In this document: positions 17,825 through 26,317 of the stretch, piece after piece
Position numbering within the stretch: the first letter of the stretch is position 1
Layout of the letters: the number at the start of each line of letters is the position of its first letter
Assembly (NCBI GenBank): GCA_030429765.1
Contig: JAUIER010000005.1
Coordinates: 67,175-131,174 of the forward strand
DNA length: 64,000 nucleotides
Origin: a bacterium
GTDB lineage: Bacteria > Omnitrophota > Gorgyraeia > Zapsychrales > Zapsychraceae
Direction of reading: 5' to 3'
Translations under genes and position numbers: made by a program
Notes under the pieces: generated by a model
The model's input: only the letters and a program-made list of their open reading frames with translations
What the model was told of the DNA's origin: nothing
The model's database searches: none

Positions 17825-18162
17825 TGATCCGCCTCCAAATACTGAACAAACCGTTCAAAATTAGTCGGTCGGATTCCCTTGATCGAACGTAATTGTTCCA
17901 GATCTGAAATTGATCCATGCCGGCGCCGAAATTCAACAATCTTGCCGGCCGTGTAGGGACCGATATAGGGCACCTCTTCCAACTCCTCTGCCGTGGCCGA
18001 ATTGACATTAGTCTTGATGTAAATCGACGGGCTGTCCAGCAGATTGACGAGATCAGGTAAGTACGGATAACGCTTGAACAAATAGGTCAAACCGGATCCT
18101 AAACAGATCACCACGGCCAAAACCGCGACCACACGCAATTCGTTTTTAGTTAGATATAACAT
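17821..18162 (-). CDS. comEA: ComEA-like helix-hairpin-helix protein
   Basis: 113 residues from ATG 18162 (a GTG lies one codon upstream). One N-terminal membrane helix (VVAVLAVVICLGSGLTYLF) is followed by a helix-hairpin-helix DNA-binding domain beginning NVNSATAEELEEVPYIGPYTA, shown in parts: NVNSATAEEL and PYIGPYTAGKIVEFR. ComEA binds incoming double-stranded DNA outside the inner membrane and passes it to ComEC, whose gene follows directly. Together with the pilus ATPase gene this suggests natural competence, although other competence genes are outside the window. Confidence 0.9.
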   Translation of the reverse strand: MLYLTKNELRVVAVLAVVICLGSGLTYLFKRYPYLPDLVNLLDSPSIYIKTNVNSATAEELEEVPYIGPYTAGKIVEFRRRHGSISDLEQLRSIKGIRPTNFERFVQYLEADQ

Positions 18163-18211
18163 CACAACTCAGGCGGGAAAATCGAGTGAGGGATTGATAG
18201 ACGGGGGCTGT

Positions 18212-20692
18212 CTATACGACGATGTTGGCTAATTTGCCGGGCACGTAAATAAACTTGCGAATCTCTTTACCGCCGACAAAATTCTGAATTTTCTCATCGG
18301 CCAGTACAACGGCCTGCAATTCATCCTTGGAAATATCGGCGGGAACGTCAAAGCGGCCGCGCAACTTTCCATTGACCTGCACGATGATCTGAATTTCATC
18401 CTGCTTCAGCGCCTCATCTTTATACTCCGGCCATTCGGACTTCATTACACAGGTATCGTGACCGATCCGCTGCCACAATTCTTCGCACATATGCGGGGCG
18501 ATCGGCGCCAATAGCAATAAGATATGTTCGGCGACATAATTCAATAAGGCTTGTTTGTTCCCGGCCGATTTGTCGAACTTGTATTTATCGACAGCGTTCA
18601 TCAAAATCATCATACAGCTGATCGCCGTGTTGTACTTGTAGTTCTGATAGTCTTCGGTAACTTTCTTGATACTGGCATGGATGGAACGGTAGATTTCCTT
18701 ATCCGCCTTGTCAAATTGACTGACATCCAGCTCGGGGGCATCCGGTTTATAGCGTTTCTCGACGAGATTCCAAACACGCGTCAGAAACTTCCACGCGCCA
18801 TCGATGGCCTGATCATTCCATTCCAGTTGATCTTCCGGCGGCGCCGCAAACAGGATAAACACGCGCATCGAATCCGATCCATACTTTCTGACAATATCAT
18901 CGGGATCAACCACATTTCCCTTGGACTTGGACATGACCTCACCGTGAAGCAAGACCATACCCTGGGTCAGTAATCGATGAAACGGTTCTTCCGTCTGAAT
19001 CAATCCGATGCTCTTAAAAAATTTGGTAAAGAATCTTGAATACAGCAAATGCAAAATCGCGTGCTCGATACCTCCGATGTATTGGTCCACCGGCATCCAA
19101 TAATTGGCCGCAGTGGAGTTGAAGATCTCGTTCTTATTCTGCGCGTCGGTATAACGAAGATAGTACCAGCTGCTGTCAAAGAAGGTATCCATGGTATCGG
19201 TCTCCCGACGGTATTTCTTACCTGTCGCGGGATCGGTGTAGTATTTAAATGTTTCCGATGTTTCAAGCGGATTCCCGCGTCCAAACTCAATATCATCCGG
19301 CAGCTGTACCGGTAATTGATCATCCGGAATCGGCTGCGGATTTCCGTCGTCATCATAATACATCGGGATCGGAGTTCCCCAGTATCGCTGACGGGAAATC
19401 AACCAGTCTTTTAACCGATACGTCACCGTTCGTTGCCCCGTTCCCTCGGACTCCATCCATTCAGAAATCTTGGTGATGGCCTCCGTACTTGAGATCCCAT
19501 TAAAGTCGCCGGAATTGACCATGACCCCGGGTTCCACAAAGGCCTCGGCCATCTGCTCGGGGTTGAGTTCATCCTGCCCTTCGGGATTGATCACGACCGA
19601 CACCGGCAAATTGTATTTTTTGGCAAACAAATAGTCACGCTGATCATGAGCGGGAACGGCCATGACGGCTCCGGTCCCGTAATCCATCAACACATAATCG
19701 GCCATCCACAATGGCACGACTTTGCCGTTCACCGGATTCCTGGCATAGACACCGAGGGGTAATCCGTTCTTTTCCCGATTTTCACCCATCCGCTCGATCA
19801 TAGATTCTTTGGCCACATCCGCGATCATCGTCAGGACCTCCTGTTCATTGTCCTGACCTTGCGCCCATTCCTTGCATTTCGGATGCTCGGGCGCCAGGAC
19901 GATATACTCGATTCCGAAGACCGTATCCGGCCGGGTGGTAAACGTCTCAAGTTCGTCGATCTTCTGTCCATCGGCATCCAGCACCTCAAAGCGGATCGTC
20001 GTCCCGTGGCTCTTACCGATCCAGTTTTTCTGCATTGCCTTGACCCGTTCCGGCCAATGGTCCAGCTGTTGTAAATCCTCTAATAGTTCATCCGCAAACG
20101 CAGTGATCTTGATAAACCACTGCTCGATCTCTTTCTTCTCAACCTCCGCGCCGGATCGCCAGCCTTTGCCGTCAATGACCTGCTCATTGGCTAAGACCGT
20201 GTTGTCGACGGGATCCCAATTCACCAGTGACTTTTTCTTGTAGACCAAACCCTGCTTATACATCTGAATAAAGATCCACTGATTCCAGCGGTAATATTCC
20301 GGATCATGGCTGTAGAGAAATCGGGACCAGTCGTAACTCAGGCCCAGCGACTTCATCTGAGCGACCATATCGTTCATGCGCTGATCCGTCCACTTACGCG
20401 GGCTTTCATTATTTTTAATTGCGGCATTCTCGGCGGGCAATCCAAACGAATCAAATCCCATCGGATACAGGACATTGTATCCCTGCATGCGGCGAAACCG
20501 CGCGATCACATCCCCAATCGTGTAATTGCGGACATGTCCCATGTGCAACTTGCCCGACGGATACGGATACATCTCAAGGACATAGTACTTTTTTCGGGAA
20601 GAATCGGTTTCGGCGGCAAAGATCTTATGATCAGCCCAGTAGGCTTGCCATTTGTCTTCGAGTTTTTTGATTTCGTGAATTGTGTAGGCCAT
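18212..20692 (-). CDS. leuS: Leucyl-tRNA synthetase
   Basis: 826 residues, normal for bacterial LeuRS. It charges tRNA-Leu. The class I signatures are intact: [14 protein letters not shown] (HIGH-type) near the N-terminus and [13 protein letters not shown] (KMSKS) after the CP1 editing domain, whose TTRPDT motif is visible. The C-terminal anticodon-binding and tRNA-binding parts are complete. A terminator-like hairpin lies just before the start codon (20706-20741) and may control expression. It is followed 49 bp later by comEA. Confidence 0.97.
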   Translation of the reverse strand: MAYTIHEIKKLEDKWQAYWADHKIFAAETDSSRKKYYVLEMYPYPSGKLHMGHVRNYTIGDVIARFRRMQGYNVLYPMGFDSFGLPAENAAIKNNESPRKWTDQRMNDMVAQMKSLGLSYDWSRFLYSHDPEYYRWNQWIFIQMYKQGLVYKKKSLVNWDPVDNTVLANEQVIDGKGWRSGAEVEKKEIEQWFIKITAFADELLEDLQQLDHWPERVKAMQKNWIGKSHGTTIRFEVLDADGQKIDELETFTTRPDTVFGIEYIVLAPEHPKCKEWAQGQDNEQEVLTMIADVAKESMIERMGENREKNGLPLGVYARNPVNGKVVPLWMADYVLMDYGTGAVMAVPAHDQRDYLFAKKYNLPVSVVINPEGQDELNPEQMAEAFVEPGVMVNSGDFNGISSTEAITKISEWMESEGTGQRTVTYRLKDWLISRQRYWGTPIPMYYDDDGNPQPIPDDQLPVQLPDDIEFGRGNPLETSETFKYYTDPATGKKYRRETDTMDTFFDSSWYYLRYTDAQNKNEIFNSTAANYWMPVDQYIGGIEHAILHLLYSRFFTKFFKSIGLIQTEEPFHRLLTQGMVLLHGEVMSKSKGNVVDPDDIVRKYGSDSMRVFILFAAPPEDQLEWNDQAIDGAWKFLTRVWNLVEKRYKPDAPELDVSQFDKADKEIYRSIHASIKKVTEDYQNYKYNTAISCMMILMNAVDKYKFDKSAGNKQALLNYVAEHILLLLAPIAPHMCEELWQRIGHDTCVMKSEWPEYKDEALKQDEIQIIVQVNGKLRGRFDVPADISKDELQAVVLADEKIQNFVGGKEIRKFIYVPGKLANIVV

Positions 20693-20705
20693 GGCTGTGT
20701 TCCAT

Positions 20706-20741
20706 AAAAAATGGGAATATTCTCAACGCATGTATTCCCAT
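20706..20741 (-). terminator. Terminator-like hairpin directly upstream of leuS
   Basis: On the minus strand ATGGGAATA and TATTCCCAT form a perfect nine-base stem with a 13-base loop, followed by a run of six T. It ends 14 bases before the leuS ATG. It either ends the transcript of the small zinc-ribbon gene or acts as an attenuator in the leuS leader. No T-box AGGGTGG motif is present in the leader. Confidence 0.75.
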
Positions 20742-20812
20742 CGCTAACTGTATCAATTAAGCTTCATTTATACTACAAACGTCCCCAAAAATCTAGATAT
20801 TTGTCGGCCGGG

Positions 20813-21007
20813 CTACATGAACATCGACAGTAAGGCCAGGAGGAGAATCCCGCCGACCCCGTACCAAATCCAGCGCGGCGCCTGATAGCGCAGATTGCTG
20901 ATAAATCCCGATCCCGGACGGTTCAGAGATTCGCCGCAAAAATGACACGACAGGACCTCATCGTCATAAATTGGCCGGGCGCAATGAGGACAGGTGTATT
21001 CACTCAT
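20813..21007 (-). CDS. Small zinc-ribbon membrane protein
   Basis: 64 residues. Two CxxC knuckles (TCPHCARP and SCHFCGES) form a zinc ribbon at the N-terminus, and the C-terminus is one membrane helix (WYGVGGILLLALLSMF). Its function is unknown; small proteins of this build are common and often accompany membrane complexes. It lies upstream of leuS on the same strand and is divergent from thiS. The ribosome-binding site is weak, but the coherent domain pattern makes it a likely real gene. Confidence 0.75.
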   Translation of the reverse strand: MSEYTCPHCARPIYDDEVLSCHFCGESLNRPGSGFISNLRYQAPRWIWYGVGGILLLALLSMFM

Positions 21008-21087
21008 AAGAATTCACATTATGACACCATCCGAAAACCGGGTCAAAAGGAAATTCATAACGCTCAAACGCTGATGCTGCCGTCGAC

Positions 21088-21104
21088 ACCGGCATATGGC
21101 CGGT
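21088..21104. repeat. Short perfect inverted repeat upstream of thiS
   Basis: ACCGGC and GCCGGT flank ATATG. It lies in the 144-bp divergent region between the zinc-ribbon gene and thiS, upstream of the proposed thi promoter. It could be an operator or a hairpin. No TPP-riboswitch motif (CTGAGA) was found in this region. Confidence 0.4.
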
Positions 21105-21115
21105 TCCGGAATTAT

Positions 21116-21144
21116 TTGCTTTTTGGCCCGAATTGTTTTAAGAT
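21116..21144 (+). promoter_or_regulatory. Possible promoter of the thi operon
   Basis: TTGCTT, a 17-base spacer and TAAGAT end eight bases before the thiS ATG, so transcription would begin at or near the start codon. The match is moderate. Confidence 0.4.
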
Positions 21145-21151
21145 GACTTCC

Positions 21152-21352
21152 ATGAAGATAACGATCAATGGTACCATGCGCGAATTCGGCGAATCGCTAT
21201 CGCTCAACGAGATAGTTGAACAATTCTGCAAAACCAACAGCCGGGTGATCGCGGAGCTTAACGGCACCATCGTCAAAAATCCGTGCTGGAACGATATTAT
21301 GATCAAGGAAGGCGACAAACTGGAACTGGTCACGTTTGTCGGCGGAGGATAA
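21152..21352 (+). CDS. thiS: Sulfur carrier protein ThiS
   Basis: 66 residues from ATG 21152; an in-frame ATG at 21143 is an alternative. ThiS is a ubiquitin-like protein whose C-terminal glycine is adenylated by ThiF, turned into a thiocarboxylate and used by ThiG as the sulfur source for the thiamin thiazole. The beta-grasp pattern ([31 protein letters not shown]) and the terminal Gly-Gly are present. It is the first gene of thiS-thiG-thiH-thiF. Any longer upstream reading frame is not ThiS-like. Confidence 0.93.
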   Translation: MKITINGTMREFGESLSLNEIVEQFCKTNSRVIAELNGTIVKNPCWNDIMIKEGDKLELVTFVGGG

Positions 21353-21414
21353 GCCCCACCCCTCTCCCCCGAAACCATCACCGACACGAACGCATTTTGA
21401 GGAGCTTGACGGAT

Positions 21415-22221
21415 ATGTCATCACTGAATCATTCCCTTTCAACATCAGCCGATACCCCACTGGTCATTGCCGGCAAATCATTTAAAAACCGGTTTTTTCT
21501 GGGAACCGGTAAATTCAAAAATAAATCAGACCTGGCTGAAAGCATTCGTCTGAGCGGAACCGAAATTGTCACCGTCGCCCTGCGTCGCATCGATCTGGAA
21601 CGTCACGAAGACAACATCCTGGAGTATATCCCCGATCATGTCACACTATTGACCAACACCTCCGGCGCCCGCACGGCCGACGAAGCGGTTCGAATCGCCC
21701 GCTTGGCCGAGGCATCCGGCTGCGGCAAATGGATTAAGATCGAGGTTATCAACGACAGCAAGTATTTATTGCCGGACAATCAGGAAACGCTTAAGGCCAC
21801 GGAGATTCTCGCGGCCGAAGGATTTATCGTCCTGCCTTACGTCTCGCCGGACCTCTACATCGCCCGGCAACTGGTGAAAGCCGGCGCCGCGACTATCATG
21901 CCGTTGGGTTCGCTCATAGGCAGCAATCAGGGATTGAAAACCCGCGAACTCATCCAAGTCCTGATAGAAGAGATCGACATTCCAATCGTCGTCGATGCCG
22001 GTATCGGCGCGCCATCGCATGCCGCTGAGGCGATGGAGATGGGAGCTGACGCGGTTCTGGTCAATACGGCCGTGGCCACCGCCGGGCATCCTCCGCTGTT
22101 GGCCGAGGCCTTTTCCATGGCGACCCACGCCGGACGTATGGCGTACTTAAGCCAGTTGCCCGAACGAAAAAACCTGGCGGATGCATCCTCCCCACTGACA
22201 GGATTTCTTTACGAACAATGA
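21415..22221 (+). CDS. thiG: Thiazole synthase ThiG
   Basis: 268 residues from ATG 21415, with GAGGAG ten bases upstream. ThiG condenses 1-deoxyxylulose 5-phosphate, dehydroglycine and ThiS-thiocarboxylate into the thiamin thiazole. Family motifs include [27 protein letters not shown], the KIEVI strand with its Schiff-base lysine, [11 protein letters not shown] and [20 protein letters not shown]. The N-terminus has about 15 extra polar residues. Its stop overlaps the thiH start by four bases. Confidence 0.96.
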   Translation: MSSLNHSLSTSADTPLVIAGKSFKNRFFLGTGKFKNKSDLAESIRLSGTEIVTVALRRIDLERHEDNILEYIPDHVTLLTNTSGARTADEAVRIARLAEASGCGKWIKIEVINDSKYLLPDNQETLKATEILAAEGFIVLPYVSPDLYIARQLVKAGAATIMPLGSLIGSNQGLKTRELIQVLIEEIDIPIVVDAGIGAPSHAAEAMEMGADAVLVNTAVATAGHPPLLAEAFSMATHAGRMAYLSQLPERKNLADASSPLTGFLYEQ

Positions 22222-23237
22222 TTACCCGAGCCGCCATTCAATCCATCCTGGCTGACAACAATCCCGACAACCTGGAAGAATTGGCTCAGCGTTCGAGACG
22301 TGTGACTGATCAATATTTCGGCCGCACTATTTCTTTGTACGCCCCTCTGTATCTATCCAATTTCTGCAGCAGCGAGTGCACTTATTGCGGATTCAAGAGC
22401 AAAAATCGAATCGCCCGTTTCAAACTGACGCCTGAGCAGATGCATCAGGAAATGCGGCATGTGGCGGCATCCGGCATTGAAAATATCCTGTTACTGACGG
22501 GTGAATCTTACAAGGTAACACCGTTATCATATTTGATTGAAGCCGTTGATATCGCCAAAGAATATTTTCCAAATATCGCACTGGAAGTGCATCCCATGCA
22601 GATCGAGGACTATCGCACGCTGTTTGAACATGGCGTTGATGGCGTTACGGTGTACCAGGAAACTTATGACCGTCAACGCTATAAAGAAGTTCATTTGTCC
22701 GGGATCAAGGCCGACTATGACTTTCGCTATGGCGCACCGCAGCGGGCCGCTGAAGGCGGTATCCGGACACTATCGATGGGTATTTTATTGGGCCTCTCTG
22801 ATCCCGCGGACGATTTGTTTGCGTTGTATTCACACCTGCGGTTTATGGAACAAAACTATCCCGGCGTTGAATACAGCCTTTCGTTCCCGCGTTTTCAGAC
22901 CATCAAGAATGTGGCGTTCACCGAGGCGTTCGTCGATGACATCACCTTCACCAAGATTATCTGCATGACGCGCGTCTATTTCCCGCGCGTCGGGATCAAC
23001 CTCTCAACCCGAGAGAAACCGCAGCTGAGAGATCATCTGCTGGAACTCGGTGTGACACGGATGTCCGCAGGGTCGAACACAGCGGTCGGCGGATACACCC
23101 TGAAAGATTCGGCCGAACAGGACCCGCAGTTTGACATCGAAGATTCGCGAACGGTAAAGGATATGGTCCGGCTGCTCAAGACAAAATCATTCGATCCGGT
23201 CTTCACAGACTGGCGCCGGATACCAAATTCAACCTAG
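22218..23237 (+). CDS. thiH: 2-iminoacetate synthase ThiH (radical SAM)
   Basis: 339 residues. ThiH cleaves tyrosine by a radical SAM reaction to give dehydroglycine for ThiG. The iron-sulfur motif is [12 protein letters not shown] (Cys50, Cys54, Cys57), followed by LLTGES, the SAM GGE-like region, and the C-terminal part with [11 protein letters not shown]. The length is slightly below the E. coli protein but complete. Use of ThiH rather than the oxygen-dependent ThiO suggests an anaerobic or low-oxygen life. Coupled to thiG by ATGA. Confidence 0.95.
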   Translation: MITRAAIQSILADNNPDNLEELAQRSRRVTDQYFGRTISLYAPLYLSNFCSSECTYCGFKSKNRIARFKLTPEQMHQEMRHVAASGIENILLLTGESYKVTPLSYLIEAVDIAKEYFPNIALEVHPMQIEDYRTLFEHGVDGVTVYQETYDRQRYKEVHLSGIKADYDFRYGAPQRAAEGGIRTLSMGILLGLSDPADDLFALYSHLRFMEQNYPGVEYSLSFPRFQTIKNVAFTEAFVDDITFTKIICMTRVYFPRVGINLSTREKPQLRDHLLELGVTRMSAGSNTAVGGYTLKDSAEQDPQFDIEDSRTVKDMVRLLKTKSFDPVFTDWRRIPNST

Positions 23238-23247
23238 GACACATCGT

Positions 23248-23877
23248 ATGCCTGATACAAACGCGTTCGAACAAGGCCTCCGACAATATCTGTCCGACGA
23301 GCAATTGTCGACCATTCAACACCAGAAAATCGGCATCGGCGGCGCCGGCGGATTGGGTTCGAATGTCGCAATGATACTCGTCCGTACGGGGTTCAAGCAC
23401 ATAGAAATTCTGGACAAAGACCGCATCGAACCCTCCAATCTCAACCGACAGCAGTATTTCATCCACGAAATTGGCGAAGAGAAAGTTGAAATCACCCGAC
23501 GTCGGCTCCTGGAGATCAATCCAGACATAAATATCCGTACGCACAATCTCGAATGGAGCACAACGAACGCGGCCGATTACTTTACAGACTGCGATATGAT
23601 CATCGAGGCATTTGATCAGGCCGACTTCAAATTTCAATTTGTGGATTATTATGCGGATCGGACAAGGTATGTGATTAGCGGTAACGGTATGGCGGGACTG
23701 CAATCCAAAGAACCACTCATGGTTCGAAGTGTCGGGAACGTATATTTGGTGGGAGACGGCGTGACTGACGCCGCGGAGGGACATCCGCCGCTGGCTCCAC
23801 GTGTGATAGGATGCGCGGCGAAAATGGCTGAGATCGTTCTGGACCTGACCTTGGGTTTGCCGGTCCGGCCTACCTAG
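23248..23877 (+). CDS. thiF: Sulfur carrier adenylyltransferase ThiF
   Basis: 209 residues of the E1-like superfamily. ThiF adenylates the C-terminus of ThiS. The nucleotide-binding GGAGGLGSNVA loop (about 31-41), the SNLNRQQY box with the catalytic Arg, and the EAFDQADFK segment are clear. It lacks the paired CxxC zinc motifs of longer ThiF/MoeB proteins, as the short ThiF type found beside thiG/thiH does. Its stop overlaps the stop of the opposite-strand gene in a shared CTAG. Confidence 0.92.
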   Translation: MPDTNAFEQGLRQYLSDEQLSTIQHQKIGIGGAGGLGSNVAMILVRTGFKHIEILDKDRIEPSNLNRQQYFIHEIGEEKVEITRRRLLEINPDINIRTHNLEWSTTNAADYFTDCDMIIEAFDQADFKFQFVDYYADRTRYVISGNGMAGLQSKEPLMVRSVGNVYLVGDGVTDAAEGHPPLAPRVIGCAAKMAEIVLDLTLGLPVRPT

Positions 23878-24461
23878 AACAATCCTTTCTTGATCTTCAT
23901 TGAATCTTTGGACTTCTCAAAATCAGGCCGGTACTGATTAAACTTCTCTTTGATCGTATTAAAGGAAATCTTATAGAACATATTTCCTTCCGTGATGATG
24001 TAAAACTCAAAGCTTAACGCGTTATCCTGCTTGTTTTCATAAAACACCCATTTCGCCAACTCATCATCGATCTTGATCTCACCTTTGTCGATAATTTTGT
24101 ACCCGTACTCGATTAATGACTCCATCACCTTGGGCATTTCATCTTCAATCCAGGCACTGGTGGACAATTTCAAACTGGTGATGCTCATACTGGCCGCATA
24201 AGCGCCGGTGTAGTAGTCCACATCGTCTTCGGTAACATATGTCGTGGCCTTGGGTTTGGTCTTGTCCGCGACGGCGAATCGCTTTTTCTTTTTCTTGTCA
24301 GGATTGAGCTCATCCCAGTCGGTCCAGCCGGCCGGCCACTCAATGGTGTATCCCTGCCCACGGAACGTGCCGCTATTGCGCGTGAAAAAGAGCTTCAGCG
24401 CATAACACACGAACAGGACTATGATAATCAATCTTAATATTTTAGTCGCTTCATCATCCAT
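23874..24461 (-). CDS. Membrane-anchored protein of unknown function
   Basis: 195 residues. One N-terminal membrane helix (ILRLIIIVLFVCYALKLFF), then a globular domain with GYTIEWPAGWTDWD, a run of lysines, and alternating strands and helices up to FEKSKDSMKIKKGLF. The pattern (a strand ending in a W-PxGW motif, later FEFYIITEGNMFYKISF) resembles small PsbP/DUF1795-like lipoprotein domains, but that is only a shape-level guess. It follows the VTT-domain gene by 14 bp, probably in the cysK transcript. I do not recognise a specific family. Confidence 0.75.
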   Translation of the reverse strand: MDDEATKILRLIIIVLFVCYALKLFFTRNSGTFRGQGYTIEWPAGWTDWDELNPDKKKKKRFAVADKTKPKATTYVTEDDVDYYTGAYAASMSITSLKLSTSAWIEDEMPKVMESLIEYGYKIIDKGEIKIDDELAKWVFYENKQDNALSFEFYIITEGNMFYKISFNTIKEKFNQYRPDFEKSKDSMKIKKGLF

Positions 24462-24475
24462 GGGGCTAATCGCCT

Positions 24476-25168
24476 CTATCGCCTATTAAATTTACTAATC
24501 CCGGCTACAATCCAAATAATCACAACACTCGCAAAATATACCATACTGAACCGGATAAAGAAAGAATTCTGCATGATATATTCCTGGACCGAGCTGGGTT
24601 TCTTGAACAATGCCATGCCTAGATCCGCCAGAATGTACTGCAACCAGTAAATCCGGGGAATCGTCGCTATCGACGCCGGGATCAAATATCTCGGAAATTT
24701 GATACTGGTCAGCCCGTATGCCAGGTCTGTAAAGCGGATGGCCACCAACGGATTGATCCGCCAGGCAAATACGCCAAGCCATGACCGGCTCCGTTCTACC
24801 GCGTCCATCCGGCCTTTCTTCAGCTTCAAGCGGGATTCCACAAATTCGCGTCCCAGGCTGCGACTCAGATGAAACATGATAAACGAGTTGATCACCTCAG
24901 CTATCCAGATAAAGATGCTGCTGACCGCCGCGCCAAACAACAGGGCACCGGATACCCGCAGGATATCCTTGGGACCAAACCAAAAGATGGATGTCAACAC
25001 CACATACAAAACTATAAAAATAGCCCCGGATACCGGTTTGGGATGCGACTCCAGTTTTTGTTTGAGAAGCTCGATGTCATAGCTGAACTGACTGCCCAGA
25101 TACCATCCCAAAAATATACATGCGATTAAAAGAGCAAACCTGAAATTTCGATTGGATAAAATCTTCAT
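24476..25168 (-). CDS. TVP38/TMEM64-type (VTT/DedA) membrane protein
   Basis: 230 residues with about six hydrophobic segments. The DedA/VTT-type core is visible: an FGPKDILRVSGALLFG segment, the re-entrant region, FHLSRSLGREFVE and the WRINPLVAIRFTDLAYGL motif, which resembles the family's R-x-x-P...N-xx-aG segment. Such proteins are thought to move lipids between membrane leaflets. It lies between cysK and the unknown membrane protein. Family assignment is reasonable; the substrate is unknown. Confidence 0.82.
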   Translation of the reverse strand: MKILSNRNFRFALLIACIFLGWYLGSQFSYDIELLKQKLESHPKPVSGAIFIVLYVVLTSIFWFGPKDILRVSGALLFGAAVSSIFIWIAEVINSFIMFHLSRSLGREFVESRLKLKKGRMDAVERSRSWLGVFAWRINPLVAIRFTDLAYGLTSIKFPRYLIPASIATIPRIYWLQYILADLGMALFKKPSSVQEYIMQNSFFIRFSMVYFASVVIIWIVAGISKFNRR

Positions 25169-25198
25169 ATCAAAATTTTACGGCGATTCCACCACGAG

Positions 25199-25216
25199 TC
25201 GGTCTTAACAGACCGA
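25199..25216 (-). terminator. Hairpin after cysK without T-run
   Basis: TCGGTCT and AGACCGA form a perfect seven-base stem with a four-base loop, eight bases after the cysK stop codon. No run of T follows, so it may only pause transcription or protect RNA ends before the downstream membrane protein genes. Confidence 0.45.
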
Positions 25217-25223
25217 ATTCAAA

Positions 25224-26183
25224 CTACGAACGATACTCCGCAAAAAGATCCGTACTCAAATAACGTTCGCCCGTGCTCGGGATGATAGCGACAATGGTCT
25301 TCCCTTTATTTTCTTCCCGGCGCGCCACCTGGATGGCCGCACAAATCGCCGCTCCCGACGAGATACCGCACAAAATTCCTTCCTGCCGCATCGCCTGCTT
25401 GGCGTACTCAAAGGCTTCGTCATTATCAATTTGAACAATCTCGTCGATAATATCCGTGTTTAAAATCCCCGGTACAAAACCGGCGCCGATCCCTTGGATT
25501 TTGTGCGGGCCAGGCGCTCCGCCCGATAGTACCGGTGATCCCTTGGGTTCGACGGCCACCGTTTTGAAATCCGCCTTTTTGCTTTTCAATGTCTCGGACA
25601 CCCCGGTAATCGTTCCGCCGGTACCGATCCCGGAAACCAGGATATCAACCTTACCGTTCGTGTCTTTCCAAATCTCTTCGGCTGTCGTTTTACGGTGAAT
25701 TTCCGGATTCGCGGGATTTTCAAATTGCTGTGGAATGAAATAGTTGCTGTCACCTTCTGCCAGCTCTTTAGCCTTGTTGATCGCGCCTTTCATACCTTCG
25801 GCTCCCGGTGTCAGCACCAAATTCGCCCCAAAGGCCTTGAGCAACGATCGTCTTTCAAGACTCATCGTGTCGGGCATGGTCAACGTACACTTGTAACCCT
25901 TGACCGCGGCCACAAAAGCCAATGCAATTCCAGTATTCCCGGAAGTCGGCTCAAGAATGACGGTTTTGTCTTTGTCAATCTTTCCCGCCTTTTCTGCCGC
26001 CTCGATCATCGCGAAACCGATACGATCCTTAACCGAACCCAACGGATTGAAAAATTCTAACTTCAGTAAAATGTCAGCATGACACCCTTCGCTCAACTTG
26101 TTCAGTCTCAATAGTGGCGTCCTTCCGATCAATTCCGTGATATCATTTGCCACATTCATTGTCGTGTCTGTTGCAGATCCCAT
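25224..26183 (-). CDS. cysK: Cysteine synthase A (O-acetylserine sulfhydrylase)
   Basis: 319 residues. CysK makes cysteine from O-acetylserine and sulfide with PLP. The lysine that binds PLP is in [12 protein letters not shown], and the [12 protein letters not shown] loop, the [11 protein letters not shown] phosphate loop and the C-terminal [10 protein letters not shown] are all present. The start at 26183 is supported by GGGAGGT five bases upstream; a second ATG lies eight codons on. It has its own near-consensus promoter. Cysteine made here could feed the desulfurase at 46-48 kb and thiamin sulfur. Confidence 0.96.
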   Translation of the reverse strand: MGSATDTTMNVANDITELIGRTPLLRLNKLSEGCHADILLKLEFFNPLGSVKDRIGFAMIEAAEKAGKIDKDKTVILEPTSGNTGIALAFVAAVKGYKCTLTMPDTMSLERRSLLKAFGANLVLTPGAEGMKGAINKAKELAEGDSNYFIPQQFENPANPEIHRKTTAEEIWKDTNGKVDILVSGIGTGGTITGVSETLKSKKADFKTVAVEPKGSPVLSGGAPGPHKIQGIGAGFVPGILNTDIIDEIVQIDNDEAFEYAKQAMRQEGILCGISSGAAICAAIQVARREENKGKTIVAIIPSTGERYLSTDLFAEYRS

Positions 26184-26222
26184 TCTGACCTCCCATATAA
26201 ACTCGTATTAAATTGAACTAAA

Positions 26223-26238
26223 AGTCATTGGTATGACT
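26223..26238. repeat. Palindrome in the cysK leader
   Basis: AGTCAT and ATGACT flank TGGT, giving a perfect 6+4+6 inverted repeat downstream of the cysK -10 box. It is well placed for a repressor operator or a leader hairpin. Confidence 0.45.
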
Positions 26239-26264
26239 ATTTTTACGATAAATTCGGAATTTCG

Positions 26265-26294
26265 ATTATATCATCCGCCCGATTCAACTGTCAA
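26265..26294 (-). promoter_or_regulatory. Consensus sigma-70 promoter of cysK
   Basis: Perfect TTGACA, an 18-base spacer and perfect TATAAT on the minus strand, about 80 bases before the cysK start. It lies in the 134 bp between mnmG and cysK. Confidence 0.85.
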
Positions 26295-26317
26295 TAAGTA
26301 TCCCCGGCCTTAACGGC

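Noticed and set aside
20693-20812. T-box riboswitch upstream of leuS
   Set aside because: The leader of about 100 bases is too short and lacks the AGGGTGG anti-terminator motif.
21008-21151. TPP riboswitch upstream of thiS
   Set aside because: No CTGAGA or matching conserved TPP-riboswitch elements in the region.
20942-21352. Longer N-terminus for thiS
   Set aside because: The upstream part overlaps the divergent zinc-ribbon gene, has no ThiS similarity and begins before the likely promoter.
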